Assembly: GCA_025210805.1 (NCBI GenBank)
Contig: JAOAQX010000003.1
Location: 124,001-188,000, forward strand
Length of the DNA stretch: 64,000 bases
Direction: 5' to 3'
Origin: Flavobacteriales bacterium
GTDB taxonomy: Bacteria; Bacteroidota; Bacteroidia; Flavobacteriales; CAJXXR01
Under the pieces are notes generated by a model. That model was not told where the DNA came from. It worked only from the letters and a program-made list of their open reading frames with translations, and ran no database searches. How positions within the stretch are numbered: the first letter of the stretch is position 1; each line of letters opens with the position of its first letter. The position numbers and the translations under genes were made by a program. Of the stretch, positions 43,870-53,002 are shown piece after piece.

Positions 43870-44925
43870 TTACTTAACACTTGAATTTTTGTTTGCCAAT
43901 TGCCCACAAGCTGCATCAATGTCTTTCCCTCTACTTCTACGAATATTGACAATCAACCTTTTTCCTTCTAAATAATCTTTAAAGGCATCCACTTTTTTGA
44001 GATCTGCCTTTTTGAATCCTCCATCATCTATTGGGTTATATTCTAAGATATTTATTTTACAAGGAACTTTTTTAGCAAACTGATGCAAGTGTTTTGCGTC
44101 TTCAATGGAATCATTAAAATCTTTGAAAATAATATACTCTAAGGTAATCTGATTTCCTGTTTGCTCATAATAATACTGTAGCGCTTGAGAAAGAACTTCA
44201 AGATTATTTGTCTCATTGATCTGCATGATCTTCGTTCTTTTCTCATCGGTAGCAGCATGGAGAGAAAGTGCGAGTGGAAAACGTACTTTTTCATCTGCCA
44301 TTCTTGTAATCATTTTGGCAACACCTGCGGTAGAAAGGGTAATTCTCCTTGGAGACATTTGCAAACCAATCTCTTGGGTGATTTTTTCGATTCCTTGTTT
44401 TACGTTTTTATAATTCATCAAAGGCTCCCCCATTCCCATAAGTACAATGTTTGAGAGCTTTTTTTGATAGTATTTTTGTGCAATTTGGTTGATCAACCAA
44501 ACTTGGTCATATATTTCTGGATAAGTAATATTTCTTTCTCTCTTGAGTTTTCCTGTTGCACAGAACTCACAAGCTAAAGAACATCCTACCTGAGAGGAAA
44601 TACAGGCGGTCATTCTATCTCCCGCTGGAATCAAAACTCCTTCGCATATTTTTCCGTCGTGCAATTCAAAGGCTACTTTGATGGTTTTATCATTACTGAT
44701 TTGTTCTTCGGCTATTTGCACAGGGTAAATACCAAAGTTTGTTTCCAAGGTTTGTCTAAGACCTTTTGAAAGATTGGTCATTTCCTCAAAACTACGAGCG
44801 CCTTTTACCCAAAGCCACTCTTCTATTTGCTTGGCCCTAAATTTTTTTTCCCCTAGTGAAACTAGTGATTCTATAAGTTCATCCTTAGAGAAAAGTCTGA
44901 TGTCTGGTTTGGTTGGTGTTTGCAT
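43870..44925 (-). CDS. rlmN: 23S rRNA (adenine-2503-C2)-methyltransferase
   Basis: A 351-residue radical SAM methyltransferase. KFRAKQIEEWLWVKGARSFEEMTNLSK is the RNA-recognition start, SSQVGCSLACEFCATGKLK holds the CxxxCxxC cluster, and GMGEPLMNYKNV, RRITLSTAGV and NILEYNPIDDGG are family sections. The second catalytic Cys lies in DIDAACGQLA near the C-terminus. It methylates C2 of A2503 in 23S rRNA and A37 of some tRNAs. It is monocistronic; an exact -7 box ends only 4 nt before its ATG. Confidence 0.96.
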   Translation of the reverse strand: MQTPTKPDIRLFSKDELIESLVSLGEKKFRAKQIEEWLWVKGARSFEEMTNLSKGLRQTLETNFGIYPVQIAEEQISNDKTIKVAFELHDGKICEGVLIPAGDRMTACISSQVGCSLACEFCATGKLKRERNITYPEIYDQVWLINQIAQKYYQKKLSNIVLMGMGEPLMNYKNVKQGIEKITQEIGLQMSPRRITLSTAGVAKMITRMADEKVRFPLALSLHAATDEKRTKIMQINETNNLEVLSQALQYYYEQTGNQITLEYIIFKDFNDSIEDAKHLHQFAKKVPCKINILEYNPIDDGGFKKADLKKVDAFKDYLEGKRLIVNIRRSRGKDIDAACGQLANKNSSVK

Positions 44926-44929
44926 GGTG

Positions 44930-44937
44930 CAAAGGTA
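44930..44937 (-). promoter_or_regulatory. -7 promoter box immediately before rlmN
   Basis: The minus strand reads TACCTTTG followed by CACC and the ATG. The same TAnCTTTGCACC string precedes the glutamine synthetase gene at 50715, where a normal leader follows. Here the transcript would be leaderless or nearly so. Confidence 0.5.
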
Positions 44938-44981
44938 CAGTTTTTAAGAATGAAGAAACAGCTTATTCTAAACACAAAAAA

Positions 44982-45006
44982 CCACCTCTTTCAAAGAAAG
45001 AGATGG
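44982..45006 (-). terminator. Terminator after the thioredoxin-like T9SS gene
   Basis: Stem CCACCTCTTTC / GAAAGAGATGG with a 3-nt loop. The plus-strand mismatch is a G-U pair on the minus strand, and a T-run follows leftward. Confidence 0.75.
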
Positions 45007-45042
45007 CTTAATCAAAAAAAGTGAAAAACTTTTATAGTAGAA

Positions 45043-46479
45043 TTATCTTACGATAAACTTCTCTGTGTGATTACCGATAGTTACTAAGTAAGTTCCAGAA
45101 GCTAAGTTTTGTGTGTCGAAAGTTAAATCTTCAGCTACTTTTGCAGCGTGAATTGTTTTTCCTTGAATGTCTGTAATAGTTACTGTGTTTCCAATTAATC
45201 CTGGATTAGTAATAATTACAAAACTTCCATCTTGGTAAATTTTAAATGCACCTTTCATGATTTCATCAATCGATACATTTTCATCAGCCTTAACAAATTT
45301 ACCTACAGTTCTGAAGTTACCATCAGTATTTTTCACCTCAGCAATAAGGTTGTTATTCGCATCTTTAACTCTCATATATGCTCCAGAAGCTCCAGCTACT
45401 TTCATACCATCACCATAAGAATCACGTAAATAAACTAAAACACACTCTCCATTCGTAATATTCTGAGTGTATGAAAAATCTTTATCAGCATCAGGACCAC
45501 CAGGGTAAAGATTTCCACCACTAATATTCCCTTGATATTGTGGAGTACTCCACAAAACAGTTGATGTTATTGGGTTAATCAATAAAACACTAGTTTCTGA
45601 TGGGAAACTATCTGTATGTAAAGTAATATTAAACTCGTTGAAAGCATCCATTGTAGTTTGATTGATTGATGCATCATCAACGTTATTATATGCCTTATCT
45701 GTTCCTGAAGCTGGTGTAAATTCAAACGTCAAATCATTTGTATTTACACTTGATGATGTAAATGAAGATAAGAAAGTTGAATCAGCCAAAGAAGGTGCTG
45801 AAATATTAAATGTATGAACGGTAGTTCCTTGGTGTTTGATATCAACTGCACCTGTTGAAGTTGCAGAACCAAAGTTTGTAGCTTTTACAGAAACACCAAT
45901 TTCGTCATCACAAGCGTAAGAATAATTCGCTGTAATTCCTATTTCATTTGCTGGCAATTCAACCCCCGTACATCCTTTAAGGGCATTAAAGATACCGATA
46001 GGTGTTCTTGGTGAAACCTCTGTCATTGTTCCATCAGGACAAATTTTGAAAAGAGTTGGAAAGTAAGTTGCATTAAAAGCCTGAGCTAAAGCACCATCAT
46101 CAATGATTGGGTAATTAGTTCCTTCAATCCAGTTTCCAATAGTTTTAGGTCCTGTACCTTGTAAATCGGCTAAAGTAGTTGAGTTATCTCCTTCTATAAA
46201 AAGAACAACTACATCATCTTGACCGTTTGGTCCTAGTATTTGATAAGCTGTTTCTAGTCCTTTATTGTTATGTAGAGACCAACATGGTCCACACCACGTT
46301 GCAGAAATATCAACTAGCACTGTTTTACCTGCATTCAAATATCCTTGGATATCATGAGAGTTTCCGTTAAGATCCGTGTAAGTTCCACTTGGTACAGATG
46401 CAGGTGGAGACCATGGGTTTTGAGCAGAAACTACTCCAACACTCATTAGTGCTATTGCAGAAAGTAATAATTTCTTCAT
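45043..46479 (-). CDS. Secreted thioredoxin-fold protein with T9SS type A sorting domain
   Basis: A 478-residue protein. After the signal peptide (MKKLLLSAIALMSVGVVSAQ), residues 25-170 form a thioredoxin/TlpA-like domain with the CxxC active site in VDISATWCGPCWSLHN and the cis-Pro region YFPTLFKICPDG. Residues 180-400 are beta-sandwich modules (NFGSATSTGAVDIKH, DSYGDGMKV). The last 75 residues are the type A sorting signal (GNTVTITDIQGKTIHAAKV, ... ASGTYLVTIGNHTEKFIVR). It may shuffle disulfides at the surface. A second CxxC protein with the same sorting signal is encoded divergently. Confidence 0.88.
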   Translation of the reverse strand: MKKLLLSAIALMSVGVVSAQNPWSPPASVPSGTYTDLNGNSHDIQGYLNAGKTVLVDISATWCGPCWSLHNNKGLETAYQILGPNGQDDVVVLFIEGDNSTTLADLQGTGPKTIGNWIEGTNYPIIDDGALAQAFNATYFPTLFKICPDGTMTEVSPRTPIGIFNALKGCTGVELPANEIGITANYSYACDDEIGVSVKATNFGSATSTGAVDIKHQGTTVHTFNISAPSLADSTFLSSFTSSSVNTNDLTFEFTPASGTDKAYNNVDDASINQTTMDAFNEFNITLHTDSFPSETSVLLINPITSTVLWSTPQYQGNISGGNLYPGGPDADKDFSYTQNITNGECVLVYLRDSYGDGMKVAGASGAYMRVKDANNNLIAEVKNTDGNFRTVGKFVKADENVSIDEIMKGAFKIYQDGSFVIITNPGLIGNTVTITDIQGKTIHAAKVAEDLTFDTQNLASGTYLVTIGNHTEKFIVR

Positions 46480-46897
46480 AAGTTTTTTAGTTTTAGGTTA
46501 AATTCTAAGTATAGTCGTCTAATTTCTAAAAAACAATTGAAATATTTTTGCTTTTTTTAATTTACTGCTGTTTTCATATTGTTAATTAGTATTAAAAGTT
46601 TATTTTTTGTTAAGAAAATATTTATATCAACTTTTTTTGTTCATTTACACACAATTATCACTCATTCAAACCATTACATAACCCTTTTGGTTTTCATTAT
46701 TTATATATGGAAAATATTATTTAAACGTGGTAGCAAAAACATTTACGATCACTCCATTTTTAAATATGTCAATATTTTAAACTGTAAAAAAAACTTTTAA
46801 GTTGAATTAACATTCCTAGGTCAAACATCAGGCAATAAAAGTATTTATAAATTAAGAAAAGATGAAGAAATTGCAGTCTTACTAATCTATTTTGACT
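46480..46897. other. AT-rich divergent intergenic region
   Basis: 418 nt between two divergent T9SS cargo genes, extremely AT-rich between 46540 and 46860. A 73-codon open stretch on the plus strand (46579-46800) has composition typical of random AT-rich DNA and no neighbours in phase, so it is not called. Both promoters must lie here, but no exact TAnnTTTG at a proper distance was found. Confidence 0.4.
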
Positions 46898-48865
46898 ATG
46901 AAAAACTACAAATTTACTACCTTATCTATTGTGGGACTACTTGCTTTTTCGAGCATGAATGCCCAACTTACAGTAGATACATCCCCACAAAAGAAAAATG
47001 TGGTATTGGAAGAATACACAGGAATTTACTGTGGATATTGTCCTGATGGACATAAAATTGCTAATCAAGTTAAACAAGCAAACCCAAATGACGTTGTTTT
47101 AATTAATGTTCATACTGGAAGCTTTGCAAATCCTAATGGTTCTGACCCAGATTTTAGAACACCATTCGGTTCTGCACTAGCGGGTCAAACAGGACTTACG
47201 GGTTACCCTGCAGGAACAGTAAACAGACATGTATTTTCGGGATCTAACACAGCTCTTAGTAGAAGTGCATGGCAAGCATCTGCTACGACCATTTTAGGAC
47301 AAGACTCTTATGTAAACATGGCAATTGAAGGATCTGTTAATGTTCAAACAAGAGTACTCACTGTTAACGTTAAGGCCTACTATACAGGAAACGGAGCAAA
47401 CAATAACAAGATAAATGTTGCACTTCTTCAATCAAAAGTAGAAGGACCACAGTCTGGTTCTGCTGGAAACCCAAGTCAAGTGTTACCGAACGGTAATTAC
47501 GAGCATAATCACATGTTGAGACATTTGATCACTGGACAATGGGGAGAAGCAATTGATACGACAACACAAGGAACAACCGTTACAAAAACCTATACTTATA
47601 CTATTCCAGCTGATTTGAATGGTGTTGCATACGAAATTGGAAACCTTGAAGTAGCTGCTTTTATTACAGAAGGTCAGCAAGAAATCATTACAGGTGTAGA
47701 TGCTGATGTTACTTTGGATGTTCCTGCTGGAGTGAGCATTATTGACTTTGAGAGTACAGATGCCACAGATGCAGCAGTAGGGTATTGTAACACTTCTGCC
47801 ACTCCAAAATTAACTGTAAAGAACGCTGGAAACAATGTAATCTCTTCATTCAAGGCTTCCTATTCTTTAAATGATGGTACAAAAGTATATGAGAATGTTT
47901 CTACACCTTTGGCTGTAGGTGCAAGTACTACCGTTTCTTTCCCAGTAGTTAACCTAACGGATATGGTTAACAGATTTGAATTTGGAGTAGAGGGTACTTC
48001 TAGCTCAGAAATTGAAGTGACTTTCGGGAATAATTCAGCAAGAACAGGACTTTTCTTAAACCTTGGATCTTTGGGTGTAAAGCATACAGAATCATTTGAG
48101 GATGCTTCAAATGCAGGTGATCTAGAAAAATGTGCATTAACATCTACTGGACTTAGTGTATATGTACTAAAACAAGGAGACTTACAGAATTGGAATACAA
48201 AACTGGGAGCTTACGAGCAAAGTGAAAAAGCCATGATGTTCCATAACTACGCCGCTCCTAAAGGATCAAAAGTATATGTAACTTATGAAAAAGTGGACTT
48301 TTCAGCTGGAGTAGATCATGGTTTTGTATTTGATCACGCCTATGCTCAATACGATGATTCTTCAAATGACGAATTATCTGTGAGAATTTCTGAAGACTGT
48401 GGTGCAAATTGGACTAATGTATTAACGCTAAAAGGTGCTTCTGCAGCAACTGGACCACTCTCTTCAAACGGATTATTTGCTCCTAAGTCAGCGCACTGGA
48501 GAAAAAACATCATTGATCTTACATCTTATTCAGGAAAATCAGATCTAATGATTCAAATCGTTGGAACGTCTGATTATGGTAACAACTTCTGGGTTGATAA
48601 TGTAACTTTTGGTGAAGATGCTCCTATTAGTGTGAACGAAAACAATGTAATTGACTATACTGTTTTCCCAAATCCAGCAACAGATTTTGTTAACCTAAAA
48701 GGTGAAAACCTTCAAGGTGAAACATTTAAAATCTTTGATGTAACAGGAAAACTCATCAAGCAAAATACTTTGAATAATGATTTAAGAATTGATGTGTCAG
48801 AATTGGCTGCAGGAGTGTATTCTCTTCAGGTAAAAGGACAATCAAGTCGCTTAATTGTTCAGTAG
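46898..48865 (+). CDS. Secreted Omp28-related thioredoxin-fold protein with T9SS type A sorting domain
   Basis: A 655-residue protein. ATG 46898 (MKNYKFTTLSIVGLLAFSSMNAQ) is chosen over a TTG two codons earlier because it opens the signal peptide. Residues 35-230 resemble Omp28: VLEEYTGIYCGYCPDGHKIA contains a CxxC, and LTGYPAGTVNRHVFSG sits in the thioredoxin-like fold. Residues 270-400 form a CARDB-like beta-sandwich (LTVKNAGNNVISSFKASYSL), residues 410-560 a lectin-like jelly-roll (FVFDHAYAQYDDSSNDELSV), and the end is a type A sorting domain (NENNVIDYTVFPNPATDFV, ... LAAGVYSLQVKGQSSRLIVQ). Confidence 0.9.
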   Translation: MKNYKFTTLSIVGLLAFSSMNAQLTVDTSPQKKNVVLEEYTGIYCGYCPDGHKIANQVKQANPNDVVLINVHTGSFANPNGSDPDFRTPFGSALAGQTGLTGYPAGTVNRHVFSGSNTALSRSAWQASATTILGQDSYVNMAIEGSVNVQTRVLTVNVKAYYTGNGANNNKINVALLQSKVEGPQSGSAGNPSQVLPNGNYEHNHMLRHLITGQWGEAIDTTTQGTTVTKTYTYTIPADLNGVAYEIGNLEVAAFITEGQQEIITGVDADVTLDVPAGVSIIDFESTDATDAAVGYCNTSATPKLTVKNAGNNVISSFKASYSLNDGTKVYENVSTPLAVGASTTVSFPVVNLTDMVNRFEFGVEGTSSSEIEVTFGNNSARTGLFLNLGSLGVKHTESFEDASNAGDLEKCALTSTGLSVYVLKQGDLQNWNTKLGAYEQSEKAMMFHNYAAPKGSKVYVTYEKVDFSAGVDHGFVFDHAYAQYDDSSNDELSVRISEDCGANWTNVLTLKGASAATGPLSSNGLFAPKSAHWRKNIIDLTSYSGKSDLMIQIVGTSDYGNNFWVDNVTFGEDAPISVNENNVIDYTVFPNPATDFVNLKGENLQGETFKIFDVTGKLIKQNTLNNDLRIDVSELAAGVYSLQVKGQSSRLIVQ

Positions 48866-48895
48866 TTTCCTATATAAAACTACAACAAACTATTA

Positions 48896-48924
48896 AACCG
48901 TTCGGATTCCCGAACGGTTTTTTT
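48896..48924 (+). terminator. Terminator after the Omp28-like gene
   Basis: Perfect 10-bp stem AACCGTTCGG (48896-48905) / CCGAACGGTT (48910-48919) with an ATTC tetraloop and a T7 tract. This is a textbook rho-independent terminator. Confidence 0.92.
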
Positions 48925-48951
48925 ATGTACTTAAAAAAGATAAAAAGACAA

Positions 48952-48996
48952 TATTTTGGTAAAAAAGATGTATTTTTGACATAAAAAACCAATATA
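48952..48996 (+). promoter_or_regulatory. hipBA promoter with candidate autoregulatory operator
   Basis: The exact -7 box TATTTTTG lies at 48971-48978. It is flanked by an inverted repeat TATTTTGGT (48952-48960) / ACCAATATA (48988-48996), 8 of 9 positions complementary, whose right arm abuts the hipB ATG. This is the layout expected for repression by the HipB-like antitoxin. The arms are unlike the E. coli HipB site. Confidence 0.45.
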
Positions 48997-49272
48997 ATGG
49001 TAAATATATCCATTTCTACACCTCAAGATATCAAACTTAGAATAGCCGATATCTGTAAGAGTAAAAGAAAAAAAGAAAAGGTGAGCAGAGAAGAGCTGGC
49101 TCAATTTGTAGGAATGTCTAAAACTACTTTACAAAATATTGAATTGGGCAAAAATTATACTTTCGATAATCTTTTAAAAGTGGCTTATTATTTTGGATTA
49201 TTAGATCAAATTATGGAAACTTTGACTGCTTATCAAGAACAAGATGACTTGAATAATATGTCTCTCTATTAA
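48997..49272 (+). CDS. hipB: HipB-like antitoxin (XRE-family HTH)
   Basis: A 91-residue DNA-binding protein. The helix-turn-helix is VSREELAQFVGMSKTTLQNIELGKNYTFDNLLKVAYYFGL (about residues 28-67, described by its end motifs VSREELAQ and YYFGL). It is followed 9 nt later by a HipA-family kinase, the usual antitoxin-toxin order. It would bind its own promoter and neutralise HipA. Confidence 0.85.
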   Translation: MVNISISTPQDIKLRIADICKSKRKKEKVSREELAQFVGMSKTTLQNIELGKNYTFDNLLKVAYYFGLLDQIMETLTAYQEQDDLNNMSLY

Positions 49273-49281
49273 TACCCTACC

Positions 49282-50541
49282 ATGAAAAAGGAATTTCTTA
49301 TTGATATACGTTTATTTGAAACCGAAATTGCTCGTTTGGGAATAGATCCTGCCCAAAAAACGGTTCATTTCCAATACAACGAAAGCTTTTTAGAGCGTAA
49401 TTTATATAAGAGTATATTCCCATATATTTTCAGGAGAATCAAAAACATACAAAGCTTTAATCAATTCTTTGATAGTTCTTTTCAAGGGCTTCCTCCGATG
49501 ATTGCAGATTCTTTACCCGATGCCTTCGGAAATTCGATTTTTAAAACTTGGTTTGAACATCAAAAAAAACAAGGACAAACGCTTACAAATATAGAACTAC
49601 TCTCTTATGTAGGAAATAGAGGAATGGGTGCTTTGGAGTTTTTCCCGAATAAAACAAAATTACCGTTATCCGAATTTTCCTTACATGATCTAGCAAATAT
49701 TTCCGAACAAATTTTACAACAAAAAAGAGGGATTAAAGAATGGAGATTTAATGAGCAAGCTCTTTTGAATATTTTCAAATTAGGTACCTCAGCAGGTGGA
49801 GCAAGACCCAAAGTACTGATAGCCGAAAACCCATTAAACAAAAGTATCACCGCTGGAGATATTTTCGAAAACAAAAACCTAAATTACTATATTGTTAAGC
49901 TCCATTTGGAAATGGACGAATACAATAAATCGCAAATAGAGTTCACCTATCATCAACTGGTAAAAAAATGTGGAATTCAGATGATGGATTCGAAGCTCAT
50001 TGATGGTAAACACTTTGCTACTTTACGCTTTGATCGACTTCATGGTGAAAAACATCATTGTCTCACAGCATCTGGAATGAGTGGTTGGGATTTTAAATCA
50101 TCCACATACGCTAGTTATGAAAACTTATTTAAACTCTGCTTAGGTATAAAATTACCCTTACAAGATCTTGAAGAGCTTTATAGACGTATGGTGTTTAATG
50201 TGACTTTTGCTAATGAAGATGACCATTTGAAAAATCATAGTTTTATTTATCAAAAAGAGACGGATTCATGGAGATTATCCCCTGCTTACGATATCACTTA
50301 TTCCAAAAATCCATTAGTAAATTACAGAGAAACTCAGAGAGCTTTATCTATTAATAATAAAAGGAATCATATCAAATTTGAGGATCTACAAACAGTAGCG
50401 AAACAGTTTCAAATAAAGAAATACAAACAAATTATTGATGCTGTCCAAAGCCAAATACCGCAATGGAACATATTAGCAAAAAACAATGGAGTCCATCAAT
50501 ATTTAATTAAGTCCATAGAAAAGGATTTTGCGATATTCTAG
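49282..50541 (+). CDS. hipA: HipA-family serine/threonine kinase toxin
   Basis: A 419-residue HipA homologue of usual length. The N-terminal lobe has GLPPMIADSLPDAFGN (65-84 region). The Gly-rich/ATP section is LGTSAGGARPKVLIA (about 167-181), the catalytic loop NEDDHLKN (311-318, Asp314 and Asn318), and the metal-binding Asp337 lies in LSPAYDITY. All key kinase residues are intact, so it is probably active. E. coli HipA phosphorylates glutamyl-tRNA synthetase and causes growth arrest and persistence. The target here is unknown. Confidence 0.9.
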   Translation: MKKEFLIDIRLFETEIARLGIDPAQKTVHFQYNESFLERNLYKSIFPYIFRRIKNIQSFNQFFDSSFQGLPPMIADSLPDAFGNSIFKTWFEHQKKQGQTLTNIELLSYVGNRGMGALEFFPNKTKLPLSEFSLHDLANISEQILQQKRGIKEWRFNEQALLNIFKLGTSAGGARPKVLIAENPLNKSITAGDIFENKNLNYYIVKLHLEMDEYNKSQIEFTYHQLVKKCGIQMMDSKLIDGKHFATLRFDRLHGEKHHCLTASGMSGWDFKSSTYASYENLFKLCLGIKLPLQDLEELYRRMVFNVTFANEDDHLKNHSFIYQKETDSWRLSPAYDITYSKNPLVNYRETQRALSINNKRNHIKFEDLQTVAKQFQIKKYKQIIDAVQSQIPQWNILAKNNGVHQYLIKSIEKDFAIF

Positions 50542-50645
50542 TTCACAATACAAAAAATGATCAATTCATTAGATAATTAATAAATTTTAAATTCACTATC
50601 CATTTTAAAGGGTGTTTTAATTAAAAAAGTACACTCAAGCAGAAT

Positions 50646-50667
50646 TACCCTTAAAAAAATAAGGGTA
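50646..50667. other. Small hairpin between hipA and the glutamine synthetase gene
   Basis: TACCCTT / AAGGGTA, 7 bp with an A-rich 8-nt loop and no T-tract. It lies 48 nt before the -7 box of the glutamine synthetase gene, so it could be a weak terminator or an operator. Nothing else is evident in 50542-50714. Confidence 0.35.
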
Positions 50668-50714
50668 TTCTCACAAAAACATGAAAAATAAAATTTCCTC
50701 TAAATAAAATAACC

Positions 50715-50722
50715 TATCTTTG
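50715..50722 (+). promoter_or_regulatory. -7 promoter box for glutamine synthetase III
   Basis: TATCTTTG followed by CACC matches the strongest form of the Bacteroidota -7 box and leaves a leader of roughly 20 nt before the ATG at 50746. Confidence 0.6.
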
Positions 50723-50745
50723 CACCAAATTATAAAAGTCTAATC

Positions 50746-52941
50746 ATGACCAATCTACGTTTTCAAGCCTTAGCAGAGCAACACCACAGAGAGCCAAATA
50801 AAACAGAAGCTCCAAGTGAAAAAATCTCAGATTATTTCGGAACCCTTGTTTTTAATGAGGATGCCATGCTTTCTTTTTTACCAAAAGAAGCCTATGAAAG
50901 CTTACAAGAAGCGATTCATGACGGAACAAAAATTGATAGAAAAATTGCCAATCAAGTTGCTTCCGCAATGAAAAACTGGGCAATGACTCATGGGGTGACT
51001 CATTACACGCACTGGTTTCAACCACTAACGGGAACTACAGCAGAAAAGCACGATGCTTTCTTTCAGCCCATTGCAGGAGGACGAGTAATTGAGCGTTTTG
51101 ACGGATCATTATTAGTACAACAAGAACCTGATGCTTCTAGTTTTCCAAATGGAGGAATCAGAAATACTTTTGAAGCACGTGGTTACACTGCTTGGGACCC
51201 TACTTCACCCGCTTTTATTATTGGAAAAACACTTTGTATTCCTACCATCTTTGTTTCTTACACGGGTGAGGCATTGGATTATAAAACACCTCTTCTTAGA
51301 GCACTTCACTCAGTAGATGAAGCTGCCACAGCAGTTTGTCAGTCCTATTTTGATAGAAATGTAACCAAAGTAAATGCTTCTTTGGGATGGGAACAAGAAT
51401 ATTTCTTGGTAGATACCGCATTATATAACGCTCGTCCTGATTTGATGATGACAGGAAGAACGCTTTTTGGTCATTCACCAGCAAAAGGTCAACAGTTAGA
51501 TGATCATTATTTTGGAGCAATTCCTGCAAGAGCCTTGGCTTATATGCAAGATTTTGAAACAGAATGTCTAAAATTGGGTATTCCTGTTACTACAAGACAC
51601 AACGAAGTGGCTCCAAATCAATTTGAATGTGCTCCAGTATATACAGAAGGAAACTTGGCAAACGATCAAAACCAACTGTTGATGGATGTGATGGATAAAG
51701 TAGCAGCACGCCATCATTTTAAAGTGCTTACACATGAAAAACCTTATGCAGGGGTTAATGGATCTGGAAAGCATAATAACTGGTCTTTAGCCACCAATAC
51801 AGGTAAAAACTTATTAAGCCCAGGAAAAACACCTAAAAGCAATCTACAATTCCTTACTTTCTTTATCAATACCATTAAGGCAGTATATGAATACGATGAT
51901 ATTTTAAGAGCTAGTATCGCCTCGGCTTCAAACGAGCACCGCTTGGGAGCAAACGAAGCACCACCTGCGATCATCTCTCTATTTATCGGGTCCCAACTTT
52001 CGGGAGTGTTAGATGAGCTCGAAGCTACACTGAAAGGTGGAAAAATGAGCCCTGAAGAAAAAACAAACCTAAAACTTAATGTAGTAGGGAAAATTCCAGA
52101 TGTATTACTAGATAATACCGATAGAAACAGAACTTCTCCATTTGCCTTTACAGGAAATAAATTTGAATTCCGTGCAGTAGGATCTGATGCAAACTGCGCT
52201 TTCCCAATGACCGTTTTAAACGCAATTATGGCAAAACAGCTAAAAGTTTTTAAAGCTGATGTAGATGCTAAGATTGCCACAGGTCTTGCTAAAGATGAAG
52301 CCATTTTTGATATCCTACGTCAATATATTGTAGAGTCTAAAAGAATTCGTTTTGAAGGAGATGGATATGGAGATGCCTGGAAAGAAGAAGCTAAAAAACG
52401 AGGAATGAATAATGTGACTAGAACACCTTATGCATTTGATTTCCTTCATGAAGAAAAGGCTTTTAACTTATTCTCAGAACTCAATATACTATCTAAAAGA
52501 GAATTAGAAGCACGTTATGAAATTTTGAATGAACAATATCAAATGGTTATTCAAATTGAATCTAGAGTGCTTGGTGATTTGGTAGGAAACCACGTGATCC
52601 CAACGGCCATTAGATATCAAAATACCTTGATTAAGAACGTAAAAGGTCTTAAAGAGTTATTTGGAGATAATGAATACAAGAACTTAGCACAGGAACAACT
52701 TAAAACGATTACTTCTATCTCTGAACATATTAGTTCATTGAGAACTTTGGTGGACGGAATGACTGAAGCTCGTAAAAAATGTAACAGAATTGAAGACGTT
52801 CCCACAATGGCAAAAGCTTATTGTGACGAAGTATTTCCATTTTTGGATAAGATTAGATACAAAACAGATAAGCTAGAAATGATGATAGATGACGAAGTTT
52901 GGCCATTGCCAAAATATCGTGAGATGTTATTTGCTCGATAA
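50746..52941 (+). CDS. glnN: Glutamine synthetase type III
   Basis: A 731-residue GSIII, far longer than GSI, as the family requires. Recognisable parts are the N-terminal ISDYFGTLVFNEDAM, HWFQPLTGTTAEKHDAFF, GWEQEYFLVD (metal ligands Glu), NEVAPNQFECAPVY, GVNGSGKHNNWSLATN (His and ammonium-site residues), SNEHRLGANEAPPAI and NRTSPFAFTGNKFEFRAVGS. It makes glutamine from glutamate, ammonia and ATP as a double-ring dodecamer. It is monocistronic, with a strong promoter and a terminator. Confidence 0.97.
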   Translation: MTNLRFQALAEQHHREPNKTEAPSEKISDYFGTLVFNEDAMLSFLPKEAYESLQEAIHDGTKIDRKIANQVASAMKNWAMTHGVTHYTHWFQPLTGTTAEKHDAFFQPIAGGRVIERFDGSLLVQQEPDASSFPNGGIRNTFEARGYTAWDPTSPAFIIGKTLCIPTIFVSYTGEALDYKTPLLRALHSVDEAATAVCQSYFDRNVTKVNASLGWEQEYFLVDTALYNARPDLMMTGRTLFGHSPAKGQQLDDHYFGAIPARALAYMQDFETECLKLGIPVTTRHNEVAPNQFECAPVYTEGNLANDQNQLLMDVMDKVAARHHFKVLTHEKPYAGVNGSGKHNNWSLATNTGKNLLSPGKTPKSNLQFLTFFINTIKAVYEYDDILRASIASASNEHRLGANEAPPAIISLFIGSQLSGVLDELEATLKGGKMSPEEKTNLKLNVVGKIPDVLLDNTDRNRTSPFAFTGNKFEFRAVGSDANCAFPMTVLNAIMAKQLKVFKADVDAKIATGLAKDEAIFDILRQYIVESKRIRFEGDGYGDAWKEEAKKRGMNNVTRTPYAFDFLHEEKAFNLFSELNILSKRELEARYEILNEQYQMVIQIESRVLGDLVGNHVIPTAIRYQNTLIKNVKGLKELFGDNEYKNLAQEQLKTITSISEHISSLRTLVDGMTEARKKCNRIEDVPTMAKAYCDEVFPFLDKIRYKTDKLEMMIDDEVWPLPKYREMLFAR

Positions 52942-52964
52942 ACTTTTAATAACTAGATTGGGGA

Positions 52965-53002
52965 AGCAGTGTTGGAAATTAATTTTCAGCACTGCTTTTT
53001 TT
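52965..53002 (+). terminator. Terminator of glutamine synthetase, overlapping the WYL gene 3' end
   Basis: Stem AGCAGTGTTG (52965-52974) / CAGCACTGCT (52987-52996) with one G-U pair, then seven T. The right arm and T-run encode the last residues (KKSSAEN) of the converging WYL gene, whose stop is at 52979. Confidence 0.85.

Noticed and set aside
46579-46800. 73-codon open frame in the AT-rich gap between two T9SS genes
   Set aside because: Composition is typical of random AT-rich DNA (Ile, Phe, Lys, His), with no signal, neighbour or promoter support.
51744-52304. 186-codon minus-strand open frame within the glutamine synthetase gene
   Set aside because: It lies wholly inside a confidently assigned GSIII coding sequence and shows no family motif.
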